Assembly (NCBI GenBank): GCA_963736425.1
Contig: CAVTOX010000015.1
Span: 36,353-100,352 of the forward strand
DNA: 64,000 nucleotides
From: Prado023 sp963736425
GTDB lineage: Bacteria > Actinomycetota > Actinomycetes > S36-B12 > CAIYMF01
Direction of reading: 5' to 3'
This document shows, one piece after another, positions 9,645-19,064 of this stretch (its first letter is position 1; the number at the start of each line of letters is the position of its first letter). The notes under the pieces are model-generated. The model saw nothing but the letters and a program-made list of their open reading frames with translations. It made no database searches and was not told where the DNA came from. Position numbers and translations under genes: made by a program.

Positions 9645-12509
9645 ATGCCCGGAACCCGTCATACGCCCGCAGGTCGTCTCTGGCTTGCCCTGGGCGCGGC
9701 TGTCCTGGTGCCGGCGCTGGTCGGGATCCCCGCCGGAGCGGTCCCGAGTGCGGTGTCCGAGCAGGCGCCAGTGCCCGCTCGGCCGGTCCAGACCACGTCC
9801 GTCCAGACCGCGTCCGTCCAGACCACGTCCGCGGCCGATGTCCGAGCGCCGTCGGTCACCTCCGTTGCCTTGAAGGGGGTAAACCGGGCTGTGCTCGCTG
9901 CGGCGCCGAGCCCCAGCGAACATGACCACGGCACGGTCGGCACCCTGGCTGTCGACGTCCCGGTGAAGCCCGCCGCAGCGGCGTCGGTGACCATCGCCAA
10001 GCCGGCGTCGTTGGTGGCTGTCACCGCGGATGCTGCCTTCGCCGAGGGGACCTCGGTGCAGGTGCGGGTCAAGGAGAAGTCCGGCTGGAGCCGCTGGACG
10101 ACTCTCGAGGTGGACCCGGACCACGGGCCCGATCCCGGGTCGTCGGAGGCGCGGGGCGCCCGTCCTGGCAGCGACCCATTGATGACCCGGGACGCGAAGA
10201 AGGCCCAGGTCCGCATCGACACCCCCTCCGGGAAGCTGCCGAAGGGGACCGAGCTCACGCTCGTGAACGCCCCGAGCGCGGCCTCCGACATGCGCGCCAG
10301 CCGGGTGTCCGCCCAGGCGGCCGTCGGCCAGCCGCCCATCGTCACGCGGGCCCAGTGGGGCGCCAACGAGTCCTGGCGGAGCCGGGCGCCGCTGTACACC
10401 CCGACGGTGCGGGCCGGGTTCATCCACCACACGGCCTCGACCTCGAGCTACAGCGCAGCCCAGGCCGCGTCGCAGGTAAGGGCCATCTACGCCTACCACA
10501 CCAAGTCCCTGAAGCACTCCGACATCGACTACAACTTCCTCGTCGACCGCTTCGGCCGTCTCTACGAGGGTCGTGCCGGGGGTATTGACCAGGCAGTGCT
10601 CGGTGGGCATACCGCCGGATTCAACGAGAACACGTTCGCCGTCAGCGCCCTGGGCAACTTCGACTCCTTCTCCCCGGGGGAGGCGGACATGGCGGCCATG
10701 AAGGACTCCATCGCGCGTCTCTTCGCGTGGAAGCTGGGCCTCTACGGGGTCAATCCGGGGGCGACCGTCAAGGTGATCTCGGCGGGCTACATCAAGAAGA
10801 CCCGGTACCCCCGGGGATCCACCGCCACTATTCCCGCGATGTCCAGCCACCAGACGGTGAACTTCACCAAGTGTCCGGGCAAGTACCTCCAGGCCCAGCT
10901 GCCCTCGATCCGGGCGATGGCGGCGGCGTACTCCGACGTGGTGATCTCCGCGCCGTCACCGGCCGCGCAGACGATCACCTCCGGGGCTGCGCCGTTCACG
11001 TTCACCTCGGATGCGAACCGCTCCGTGACCTGGACGGCGGACATCCTGAGCCCCTGCTCCGACACCCCGGTCCGCTCCTACACGGGCACCACTGCGGGTC
11101 CGGGGCCGATCTCCGTCGAGTGGGACCTCAAGGACGCGACCGGTGTCGCCGTGCTCCCGGCGACGTACACGATCCGGATGTCCGGCGTCGCGGCTGACAC
11201 CACGCCCGTGGCCACGGTCACCTCGGACCTCACCATCGCCCCCGCCCCCGGCGGGGCCTGGGGACCGTGCGCCAACGCCAGCCGGGTCGCGGGCGCGACC
11301 CCGGCGGCCACCTCCGTGCTGTGGGGTCGGATCTCCGCGCCCAACAGTGCGACGGTCGTGCTCACAGGCCCTGCGGATGCCGGCACCGCGTCCCTGTCGG
11401 CTGGTGCGGCCGCCGCGCCGCTTGCCCGTTCGATCGGCGCCCCGCTGCTGATCACCCCCGCGGGGTCGCTCGCCCCTGAGGTGGCGGCCGACATCCAGGC
11501 GCGCCGTGGCGAGGTGATCGTCGTGGGTGGTCCGGGTGTGGTCTCCGATCCGACCGCGGCTGCAGTCGCGGCCCTCGGTGTGACCGTCACCCGCCTGGCG
11601 GGTGCGACGGATGCCGCGACCGCAGCGGCCGTCGCAGCGCGAATGCCTGCGGCAGCATCCGCGGTCCTGGTCTCGCCGGAGGGCTCGCCTGCCCACGCCC
11701 TGGCCGGCTCCGCGCTGGCCGCTGCCCGCGGGGTGCCGATCCTGATCGCCGGGCCCACCTCGGTGCCGGCGGAGACCGCGGCGGCCCTCGCCGGGCGCCC
11801 GTTCACGGTCGCAGCGTCCACCGGGCTGCCCGACGCGGCGCTGCCCGCCGGTGCCACGGACCGCCTCGCCGGTGCCGATACGGTCTCGGCATCGCTGGCG
11901 ATCGGGGCCGCCTTCACTGCGCCCGGGTCGGCGATGGTGCTCCCGGAGGCACCTCAGGGCTGGGCAACCGCGCCCGTGGCGGCCGCAGCCGGAGTCCCGC
12001 TGCTGTTCACCCCGAGCCCGGTGCTGTCCGCCGAGCTCGCGGCCTTCATCGCCGCGCGGTCCTCGCTGGGCGCCACCACGACGACGGTTCCTGCATCCCA
12101 GCTCAGCGACCAGGTCCTCGGTGCGACCAGCCGGGTCCTGCTGGGCCTTCCCTGGGCACCACCCGGGGTTGGTGGGCCGCCGCCGGCTGCGGGGCCCACG
12201 GCCACGGGAACCCGGAAGGTGGGCAAGGCCAACGCGAGCCCCGAGCCCGTCAAGAAGGGCCGGACCGTGAAGGTGACCTCGAAGGTGACAGCCAGGTTCA
12301 CCGACAAGAAGTACCGCCCTGCGCCGGCGGGCGTTGCGTTCACCCTACAGTTCAAGGCCAGCGGGGCCAAGAAGTACAAGGCGATTGCATCCGGCCAGAC
12401 CACCGCGGGGAGGGCGACTGCCAGTGTGAAGGCGACCAAGTCGGGCCGCTACCGGATCGTGATCGGGTCGAAGAAGTCCGGCAGCGACTACCTGCGCGTG
12501 AAGAAGTGA
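9645..12509 (+). CDS. N-acetylmuramoyl-L-alanine amidase with cell-wall-binding repeats
   Basis: A 954-aa secreted wall hydrolase. It starts with a signal peptide (residues 1-32, cleavage near AGA-VPS) and a long linker with a VQTTS repeat. The PGRP/Amidase_2 domain (about 225-420) shows zinc ligands in GFIHHTAS and in SHQTVNFTKCPG. A FlgD-like Ig segment follows (about 430-545), then a region of cell-wall-binding repeat 2 type (about 550-835, VIVVGGPGVVSDPTAAAV, RLAGATDAATAAAVA, RLAGADTVSASLAI), and finally a basic beta-rich tail (RYRIVIGSKKSG). GGGAGG precedes the ATG. It would cleave the amide between muramic acid and the stem peptide. Its stop overlaps the next gene (GTGA). Confidence 0.9.
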   Translation: MPGTRHTPAGRLWLALGAAVLVPALVGIPAGAVPSAVSEQAPVPARPVQTTSVQTASVQTTSAADVRAPSVTSVALKGVNRAVLAAAPSPSEHDHGTVGTLAVDVPVKPAAAASVTIAKPASLVAVTADAAFAEGTSVQVRVKEKSGWSRWTTLEVDPDHGPDPGSSEARGARPGSDPLMTRDAKKAQVRIDTPSGKLPKGTELTLVNAPSAASDMRASRVSAQAAVGQPPIVTRAQWGANESWRSRAPLYTPTVRAGFIHHTASTSSYSAAQAASQVRAIYAYHTKSLKHSDIDYNFLVDRFGRLYEGRAGGIDQAVLGGHTAGFNENTFAVSALGNFDSFSPGEADMAAMKDSIARLFAWKLGLYGVNPGATVKVISAGYIKKTRYPRGSTATIPAMSSHQTVNFTKCPGKYLQAQLPSIRAMAAAYSDVVISAPSPAAQTITSGAAPFTFTSDANRSVTWTADILSPCSDTPVRSYTGTTAGPGPISVEWDLKDATGVAVLPATYTIRMSGVAADTTPVATVTSDLTIAPAPGGAWGPCANASRVAGATPAATSVLWGRISAPNSATVVLTGPADAGTASLSAGAAAAPLARSIGAPLLITPAGSLAPEVAADIQARRGEVIVVGGPGVVSDPTAAAVAALGVTVTRLAGATDAATAAAVAARMPAAASAVLVSPEGSPAHALAGSALAAARGVPILIAGPTSVPAETAAALAGRPFTVAASTGLPDAALPAGATDRLAGADTVSASLAIGAAFTAPGSAMVLPEAPQGWATAPVAAAAGVPLLFTPSPVLSAELAAFIAARSSLGATTTTVPASQLSDQVLGATSRVLLGLPWAPPGVGGPPPAAGPTATGTRKVGKANASPEPVKKGRTVKVTSKVTARFTDKKYRPAPAGVAFTLQFKASGAKKYKAIASGQTTAGRATASVKATKSGRYRIVIGSKKSGSDYLRVKK

Positions 12510-13256
12510 CCGGACCGACGCCGACCAGACCGACGCCCTACGAGCTGCTCGGGCAGTACCCCGACCGGACCCGCCCGCTCGTCACCCACTACGACGGCCC
12601 CGACTCCCGCATCGAGCTGTCGGTGGCCAGCGTGGCCAACGCCGTGGCCAAGGCGGCCTCGATGTTGCGCGACGGGCTGGGCCTGCCTCCCGGGGCAGTG
12701 ATCAGCATCGACCTCCCCCGGCACTGGCAGCTGCCGGTGTGGGTGATGGCGGCGCTGTCCGTGGGCGCGACCGTCGGTCGGGACCTCACGGGCCGGGCGT
12801 CGGGGGCTCCTGTGGACGTGCGCATCGTGGGGCCGCAGGGCCTCGCGGCGATCGCCGCCGGCACGGATCCCGACGCTGACGAGGTGTTGGCCTGCTCGTG
12901 CGATGCGTTCGGCCTGCCCGGTACCCGGTGGGGTCCCGGCCGGGGTCATCGACATCGGCGTCGAGGTGCGCGCCCATCCCGACCAGTTCAGCCCGGAGCC
13001 GGACGCGGGCCGGGTGGCGGCGATGCTGGTGGAGGGGGTCCCAGTCCCCTGGGCGGACGTCCCGTACGCCCGTGACGCGCAGCGGGGCGCCCGGCTCTGG
13101 GTCGACGAGGACACCGCGGAGTCGGTGCTGCTCCACGCAGTCGCGATCGAGCCACTGCTGGCGCGGGGATCGGTGGTGCTCGGCACCGGACTGGACGCCG
13201 AACGCGCCGCTCGCATCCGGGCCACCGAGTCGGTCACCGGTCGCGCTGGGCAGTGA
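12506..13256 (+). CDS. TIGR03089 family protein (frameshifted)
   Basis: About 250 aa and related to the N-terminal part of adenylate-forming enzymes but lacking their catalytic C-terminal domain; its function is unknown. RPLVTHYDGPDSRIELS, LPRHWQLPVWVMAALSVGA and PAGVIDIGVEVRAH are typical of this actinobacteria-specific family. The two halves lie in different frames, with a break near 12925-12945, probably a single-base error. It overlaps the amidase stop by 4 nt, and the family is usually found beside LCP proteins and mannose-1-phosphate guanylyltransferase, as here. Confidence 0.8.
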
Positions 13257-13362
13257 GCGGCAGGATCCCTCGGCTGCACCCGGATCGGGCGCCGGGTCTG
13301 CGACGCGCCGCACGGACGTGCCCGCTGGCCACGGACCCCGCTGATGCACGATTCTGGGTCCC

Positions 13363-14446
13363 ATGACCGAAGCCGTCCTGCTCGTCGGGGGCCAGGGCAC
13401 CCGCCTGCGCCCCCTGACCATCAACACCCCGAAACCGATGCTGCCCGTGGCCGGAGTCCCGTGCACCGAGCACCAGATCGCCCGTGCCCGCGAGGCCGGC
13501 GTGACCCGGATCGTGCTGGGAACGTCGTACAGGGCCGAGGTGTTCCGTGACTACTTCGGCGACGGCGCGAAGTTCGGGGTCGAGCTGATCTACGCCGTCG
13601 AGGACCACCCGATGGGCACCGGTGGCGCGATCCGGCACGTGGCCGAGCACCTGGTGTCCGGGCCGAACGACCCGGTCATGGTCTTCAACGGCGACGTCCT
13701 GACCGGCGTGGACCTCCGACACCTGTTCACCGTCCATGCCGAGTCGAAGGCTGCCGTCACCCTGTACCTGACCCGGGTCGCCGATCCGCGGGCATTCGGC
13801 CTCGTGCCGACCGACACCGATGGCCGGGTGACGGCCTTCCTCGAGAAGCCCAAGACCGAGGCGGAGATCATCACCGACCAGATCAACGCCGGCTGCTACA
13901 TCTTCCGGCGCTCGGTCATCGACGACATCCCCACTGGCCGGCCCGTGTCGGTGGAGCGTGAGATCTTCCCGAAGCTGCTGGCCGAGGGCGCGCGGCTGCA
14001 GGGCGTCGTCGACGAGGGGTACTGGCTGGACCTGGGCAACCCGCTGGCCTTCGTGAAGGGCTCTGCGGACCTCGTGCGGGGCATCGCCCCGTCCCCGGCG
14101 ATCCCAGGGCGGACCGGCGAGTTCCTGGTGCTGCCCGGCGCGGAGGTGTCTCGCAAGGCGACGCTGGGCGGCGGCACCGTCGTCGGCTCCGGGGCCACCG
14201 TCGGCCCGCACGCCCAGGTGATCGGGTCCGTGCTCTTCGATGGGGCCGTGGTGGCCGCAGGCGCAGTGGTGCGCGACAGCGTGGTCGGGGCCGGGGCAGT
14301 GATCGGGGCCGGCGCCTCGCTTGGACGGCGTCGTCGTCGGTGACCGCGCGATGATCGGACCCGGCAACGAGCTCATTCCTGGCGCGCGCGTATGGCCCGG
14401 CGTCGCCCTCGGCGAGACCGCGGTCCGCTTCTCCTCCGACCGGTAG
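13363..14446 (+). CDS. Mannose-1-phosphate guanylyltransferase-like sugar nucleotidyltransferase (frameshifted C-terminus)
   Basis: Makes an NDP-sugar, by context GDP-mannose, for mannosylated lipids and wall glycans. The N-terminal nucleotidyltransferase domain has LVGGQGTRLRPLT, TPKPMLPV, the metal site VFNGDVLTG and FLEKPK; the C-terminal part (about 255-355) is a left-handed beta-helix of hexapeptide repeats (GGGTVVGSGATVG). A one-base shift near 14320 breaks the last repeats: the first frame runs on to 14343, while the correct frame continues as DGVVVGDRAMIGPGNELIPG to a TAG at 14446, giving the usual ~360 aa. The partner phosphomannomutase is at 21326-22714. Confidence 0.85.
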
Positions 14447-14459
14447 CCCTGCCCCCGGC

Positions 14460-15419
14460 CTACCAGCTGCGGTGGTCGGTGATGGGTGCCCGGGGACCGC
14501 GACGGGGTGCCGTGTGCCCGCTGTGCAGCTGCAGGAGCCGGACCGCTCGTGCCCGCTGCCCGGCCCACGGCCTCAGCAGCTCGGCCATCTGGTCGTCGTC
14601 GCCGTCGGTGCGACCGGTCAGGGCGTGCACGATCGCCCGGGCCAGGTGGAAGTCGCCGAAGGACACCGCGTCGCGATCCCCCCAGGCACGGACCCCGACC
14701 TCGGCAGCCGTCCAGACCCCGATCCCGGGGAGCGAGCGCAGGGCCCGCTCGGCCTCTCCCGGGGTGCGCTCGGACAACCGCTCCAGGGCCTCGGATCGCC
14801 CGGCCGCCATGATGATCGTGCCTGCCCGTCCCGGGTCGACCCCCGCCCGATGCCAGGCCCAACTGGGGATCCGCGCCCAGCCGGGGCCATCCGGGGCCAC
14901 CACGAGCCTGGGGACGCCGGAACCCATGTCCGCGGCCACCGCCCCAGAACCCGCTGGACCCGGGGCCGGCTCACCGAACTCCATGACGAGCCCCGCCCAG
15001 GCCCGGCTGGCCTCGCGTCCGGTCACGCGCTGCTCGAGCACCGCGGGCACGAGGGCCTCGAGCACCCGTTCCGTGCGCAGGACGCGCCAGCCCGGCCCGA
15101 ACCGTCGGTCGGCAGCAGCCATCACCGGATGCGCGTGGGCGTCGAAGCCCGCCGGGTCGTCGTCCGCGCCCAGCACCCGGGGCAGCGCCTCGAGCTCGTG
15201 CTCGGCACCCGCTCCCCACGCGCGGGCGAGCACCTGGGATCCATCGCGCCGGTAGTGGATGGTCGCCGGGCCCGCAGGGGTCCGGGTGGCACGCCAGACC
15301 TCGCCGCCGATGATCCGGATGGTGGGGTCCCCGCGGCCGTGGCCGAGCACACCGAGCGTTGTCGACAGGTCGACCGGCCACGTGGGCGTCCACCGGCGCT
15401 CGCGGGCTCCCGAGGTCAC
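14460..15419 (-). CDS. DNA-3-methyladenine glycosylase family protein (AlkA-like)
   Basis: About 319 aa. A helix-hairpin-helix-GPD glycosylase would excise alkylated bases from DNA. The HhH-GPD block is LRSLPGIGVWTAAEVGVRAW followed by DAVSFGDFHLARA, which contains the catalytic Asp; the middle segment LEQRVTGREASRAW fits the family. There is no [4Fe-4S] cysteine cluster. The GTG at 15419 was preferred; an upstream in-frame start at 15473 would overlap the whiB promoter region and adds no recognisable sequence. It converges with the guanylyltransferase, only 13 nt apart. The start is uncertain, the family call fairly firm. Confidence 0.8.
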   Translation of the reverse strand: MTSGARERRWTPTWPVDLSTTLGVLGHGRGDPTIRIIGGEVWRATRTPAGPATIHYRRDGSQVLARAWGAGAEHELEALPRVLGADDDPAGFDAHAHPVMAAADRRFGPGWRVLRTERVLEALVPAVLEQRVTGREASRAWAGLVMEFGEPAPGPAGSGAVAADMGSGVPRLVVAPDGPGWARIPSWAWHRAGVDPGRAGTIIMAAGRSEALERLSERTPGEAERALRSLPGIGVWTAAEVGVRAWGDRDAVSFGDFHLARAIVHALTGRTDGDDDQMAELLRPWAGQRARAVRLLQLHSGHTAPRRGPRAPITDHRSW

Positions 15420-15496
15420 CGGGACATCGTCCCATCCCCGATGGGCGGTCAGAACAGGGCAAAGCCACCACATCGGGCGTGCGTTGCTCGCACTGA

Positions 15497-15513
15497 GTGA
15501 CCATGATGGTCAC
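15497..15513. promoter_or_regulatory. Perfect inverted repeat upstream of whiB (candidate BldD- or MtrA-like operator)
   Basis: GTGACCAT-g-ATGGTCAC, 8-bp perfect arms around a single base, about 37 bp upstream of the whiB -35 box. It contains GTnAC half sites as used by BldD-type regulators. The identity of the protein that binds is inference. Confidence 0.45.
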
Positions 15514-15549
15514 AGGTTGACGCCTATCAGAAAAAGTTCGCCGCTCGTC

Positions 15550-15578
15550 TTGACTCGCCGGGTATACATGCGTGTAAT
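15550..15578 (+). promoter_or_regulatory. Sigma-70 promoter of whiB
   Basis: TTGACT (15550-15555), 17-bp spacer, TGTAAT (15573-15578). This is the best housekeeping-type promoter in the window and leaves a 5' leader of about 70 nt before the whiB ribosome site. Confidence 0.65.
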
Positions 15579-15654
15579 TTCACCCATGTGATTCACAGTG
15601 CGCGGCGGTCGGGCCTCGCAGGTAACCGGATCGCACAGGGTCGAGGAGGAACAG

Positions 15655-15912
15655 ATGTTCGAGGCTGAGGTCATTCCGCTGCTGGAGATCGAAGAGGCGT
15701 CCTGGCAGGAGCAGGCCCTGTGCGCCCAGACGGATCCGGAGGCCTTCTTCCCGGAGAAGGGTGGCAGCACCCGCGAGGCGAAGCGGGTCTGCGGGTCGTG
15801 CGATGTGCGGGCCGACTGTCTGGAGTACGCGCTCGCCAACGATGAGCGCTTCGGCATCTGGGGCGGGCTGTCCGAGCGGGAGCGCCGGCGCCTGAAGAAG
15901 CTCGCCGTCTGA
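15655..15912 (+). CDS. whiB: WhiB-type iron-sulfur transcriptional regulator
   Basis: An 85-aa regulator that carries a [4Fe-4S] cluster and binds the housekeeping sigma factor to control division or sporulation genes. The four cysteines are in ALCAQTDP and VCGSCDVRADC, followed by the conserved turn GIWGGLSERERRRLKK. It starts at ATG 15655, with AGGAGG 6 nt upstream; the longer frame from 15598 runs through the leader. By neighbours (manC, GT2, DUF5719, manB) it is the orthologue of Streptomyces WhiB and mycobacterial WhiB2/WhmD. A consensus promoter and an upstream palindrome suggest tight control. Confidence 0.92.
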   Translation: MFEAEVIPLLEIEEASWQEQALCAQTDPEAFFPEKGGSTREAKRVCGSCDVRADCLEYALANDERFGIWGGLSERERRRLKKLAV

Positions 15913-15947
15913 TCGAGCACCTGACCTGCGTGGGGCTGCTGGGGCGC

Positions 15948-15953
15948 TAGCGT
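15948..15953 (+). promoter_or_regulatory. -10 box of a leaderless promoter (GT2 gene)
   Basis: TAGCGT ends 8 nt before the GTG at 15962, so transcription should begin at or next to the start codon. There is no ribosome site there. Confidence 0.5.
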
Positions 15954-15961
15954 GGCGCCTC

Positions 15962-18900
15962 GTGGTGGTCGGTGCGGGCGAGGTCGGTGAGGGCGAGGTC
16001 GGGGTGGTCGACGATGTTGACACCCGCGCTGACGACGCCCTCGACCGGTTCCTGCCCCCCGAGGACGACGGCGGGGTGGTCCGGACCCACCACGTGACGG
16101 CCCTGGTGCTCAGCAGGGACGGCGCCCAGTGGCTGCCGCGAACCCTGGCTGGCGTCGCCGGCCAGGGTCGCCCCATCGACCGGGTGGTCTGCATCGATGC
16201 CGGATCCACGGACGGCAGCGCGTCGCTGCTGGCCGGGGGGGGCCGTGATCAGGTCCAGGTCCAGGAGCCCGGCCTGGCACGTGCCCTCGCCGCGGGGGTC
16301 GCCGCGGTGGCGCAGGCGACTGGATCCGACGTCGAGGGGCCGGTGGCCTGGTACTGGATCGTCCATGACGACTCGGCACCGGATCCCGGCTGCCTGGAGG
16401 CGCTGCTGAAGGGTGCCGACCGGAACCCCGCAGCCGGGGTGCTGGTGCCCAAGACCGTCGCGTGGTCGGATTCCGGCCGACTGGTCGGCGTGGGGAGCAG
16501 GTGGGCGCCCGGGACCCCGGTCGTCGATCCGCTGGAGCCCACCGAGCGCGATCAGGGTCAGTACGACGTCGAGCGACCCGTCTATGCCGGCGACTCCGCG
16601 GGCATGCTCGTCCGCGCGGACCTCTGGCGCTCCCTGGATGGAATGGACGCGGCGGTGGGTGACTGGGCGGGGCCGGCCGACCTGTGCCGGCGGGTCTGGG
16701 CCACCGGCGCCGAGGTCATGTTCATCCCCGCTGCGGTCGTGGCCCATCGGCAGGCCGGCCATCGCGGCGTTCGGCCCAGCCCGGGACTGCCTCATCCCCG
16801 ACGCCCGGCTCGTGCCGGCCAGCTGATCCTCGAGCTGAGCCAGGCCCCCGCCCTCGCGCTGCCCTGGCGCTACGTCCGCGCGTGGTTGTCGACGGCAGTT
16901 CGGGTGGTTGCGCTGTTGCTCACGCGTGAGCCGGAGGAGGCGACCGCGGAGATCGCCGGAGCGTGGCGGGTCCTGGGTCATCCGGGTCGGATCCACCGTG
17001 CGCGCCGCAGCCTGCGCCAGCCCCCGGGGCGCGACCTGACTCGGCCCGAGCACGTCCGCGCCAGTCGGGGCGCCGCCCTGGCGCACTCCCTGGACGGCTG
17101 GGCCGCCGGGTCGCGCCGCACCTCGGCGCGGACCTGGTGGCCGCCTCCGAGTCGCCTCTGGCACCCGCTGGCGATCGCCGGGGCCCTGGCGCTGGCCGCC
17201 TTCGTGCGCGATCCCGGAGCACTCCTGGGGGCGGGCGCCCTGCGCGGAGGTGGGCTGCTGCCCGCTCCCGGCGCCATGGACCTGCTCGACGGCTACCTCG
17301 CCAGCTGGCACCCTGCCCGGTTCGGCAGCGCCCTTCCGATGCCGGCGTACCTGCCGCTGCTCTCGGCGGCCAGCGTGCCGTTCCTGGGCTCGGTTGACCT
17401 TGTGCTCCGGACTGGCGTTCGGGTTGGCCGTACCGCTGGCCTTCCTGAGCTGCTACGCGTCCCTGGGTCAGGCCTGGACCGGCCGGCACCGGGTCGCGAT
17501 GTCGCTGGCGTATGCCGTCCTGCCCGCCGGCGTCGCAGCGATGGGGGGCGGGCGGATCTCGACACTGGCCGTCCTCCTGCTCGGCCCCCCGGCGGCCCGG
17601 CTGATCGCCCGGGCGTTGACTCTGGCCCGCACCGGGTCCCCGGGGATCCGGCCGGCGCTGGCCGCGGGCACGATGCTGGGCGTCCTTGTCGCCTTCGCCC
17701 CGTCGGTGTACCTGGTGGCGGTCCTTGGCGCGCTGCTGGGCTGGATCGGGCTCCGGCTCGCGGTCTGGCCGCTGCGGACGGGGCTGATCGTCCTGGGGGT
17801 CTCCGCGTTGTTCCTCGCGCTCTGGATCCCGCGCGTCCTGCGGGCGCCCTGGCTGGCGGTCAGCGAGCTGGGCGTCAATGACCCCACCCTCGGGACCCCG
17901 GGGCCCGCCCTCTGGGGGCTGGCGCCGGGGGGACCGACATCGGTCGCCTGGGCGGGGATCCCGCTGGTCGCGGTGGCGATCCTGGCAGTGGTCGCCGCGA
18001 GATTCGCGACACGTGCCCTGGTGTTCCTCGCGGCAGCGATCGGGCTGGTGGCCGCGGCGGCATGGTTGGAGCCGGTCGCAGGTCGGCTGTGGCCGGAGCT
18101 GGAGCCGGGGATGCTCTGGCCCGGGGTGCTCCTGCTCCTCGCCGCGGCCATGCTCGCGCTTCTTGTGGCTCACGTCGCGGCGAGGCCCGGATTGGCCGGG
18201 GAGCTGCTGTCGGTGGTGTGGGTGCTGTGCATCGCCGCCCTGTTCGTGGGGTGGTGGGTGGCTCCGCAGACCCTTTCCGTGGGCACCGGAACAGGGATCC
18301 CCCCGGTGGTGAGCCTCGATGCGTCGTCCCAGGCCCGGCCCCGGTCGCTGGTCCTGGATCGCCTGGACGGCGCCTTGCGCTACGCCGTGGCCAGCGGGCC
18401 GCAGGTGAACCTCGGTGACGCCGACGCAGTGGCCGGGTCAGCGGTGGACCCCGGTTTCGACGATGCGGTGGCGGGGCTCGTGTCGGGGGCCAGCGGCGAG
18501 GTGGAGCAGGAGCTCGGGGGTCGTGCGATCCGCTTCGTGGTCTTCGACGGGCCGCCTGAGGACCCCGTGGTCACCGAGCTGGACGCGACGATCGGCCTGC
18601 GCCAGCTGGCCCGCGCCCCGGAGCAGTCGCTGTGGCTGGTGGCCGGTGAGCCGACTCGCGCCGAGCTGACCGACCGCACCCCGGTGTCCCAGGGTCCCGG
18701 GGGGATCGTGCCGCTTGAGGTCCCGGTGCTCACGACCCCCACGACCATCGATGTGGTGCTGCACCCCCAGACCCAGCTCCCGCGTCGGCTCGTGGTCGCC
18801 GAGCAGGTCGACCCCGGGTGGCGGGGCTCGCTGGCTGGCCGCCCGCTGGACCTCGTCGCCGATGCCCGAGGCATGCTCCGGGCCGAGATCGACGCCACCG

Positions 18901-19064
18901 GGGACCTGCAGGTGTCGCACCGGAGCTGGTGGCCGGCGGCGGCGGTCGCCCAGCTGGTGGTGTTCCTCGTCCTTCTCGTGCTGTCGCTGCCCAAGCGCCG
19001 GACGCTCGACCAGGATTCCGACGCCCCGACCGACGCCCCGACCGACGCCGGCGTCGCCGTATGA
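15962..19064 (+). CDS. Large membrane glycosyltransferase family 2 protein (frameshifted)
   Basis: About 1,034 aa. The N-terminal GT-A domain (about residues 40-300: VTALVLSRDG, CIDAGSTDGSASLL, the metal site VHDDSAPDP, and YAGDSAGMLVRADLW) would transfer a sugar from an NDP or polyprenyl donor at the membrane. About ten hydrophobic segments follow (roughly 390-760), then an extracytoplasmic soluble region and a last helix (AQLVVFLVLLVLSLPK). A one-base shift near 17405-17418 separates FLGSVDLVLR from LAFGLAVPLAFLSC. The start is supported by a leaderless -10 box. The gene is typical of the whiB-manB block; products are probably mannose-containing surface glycans, but the acceptor is unknown. 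Its stop overlaps DUF5719 (ATGA). Confidence 0.82.
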
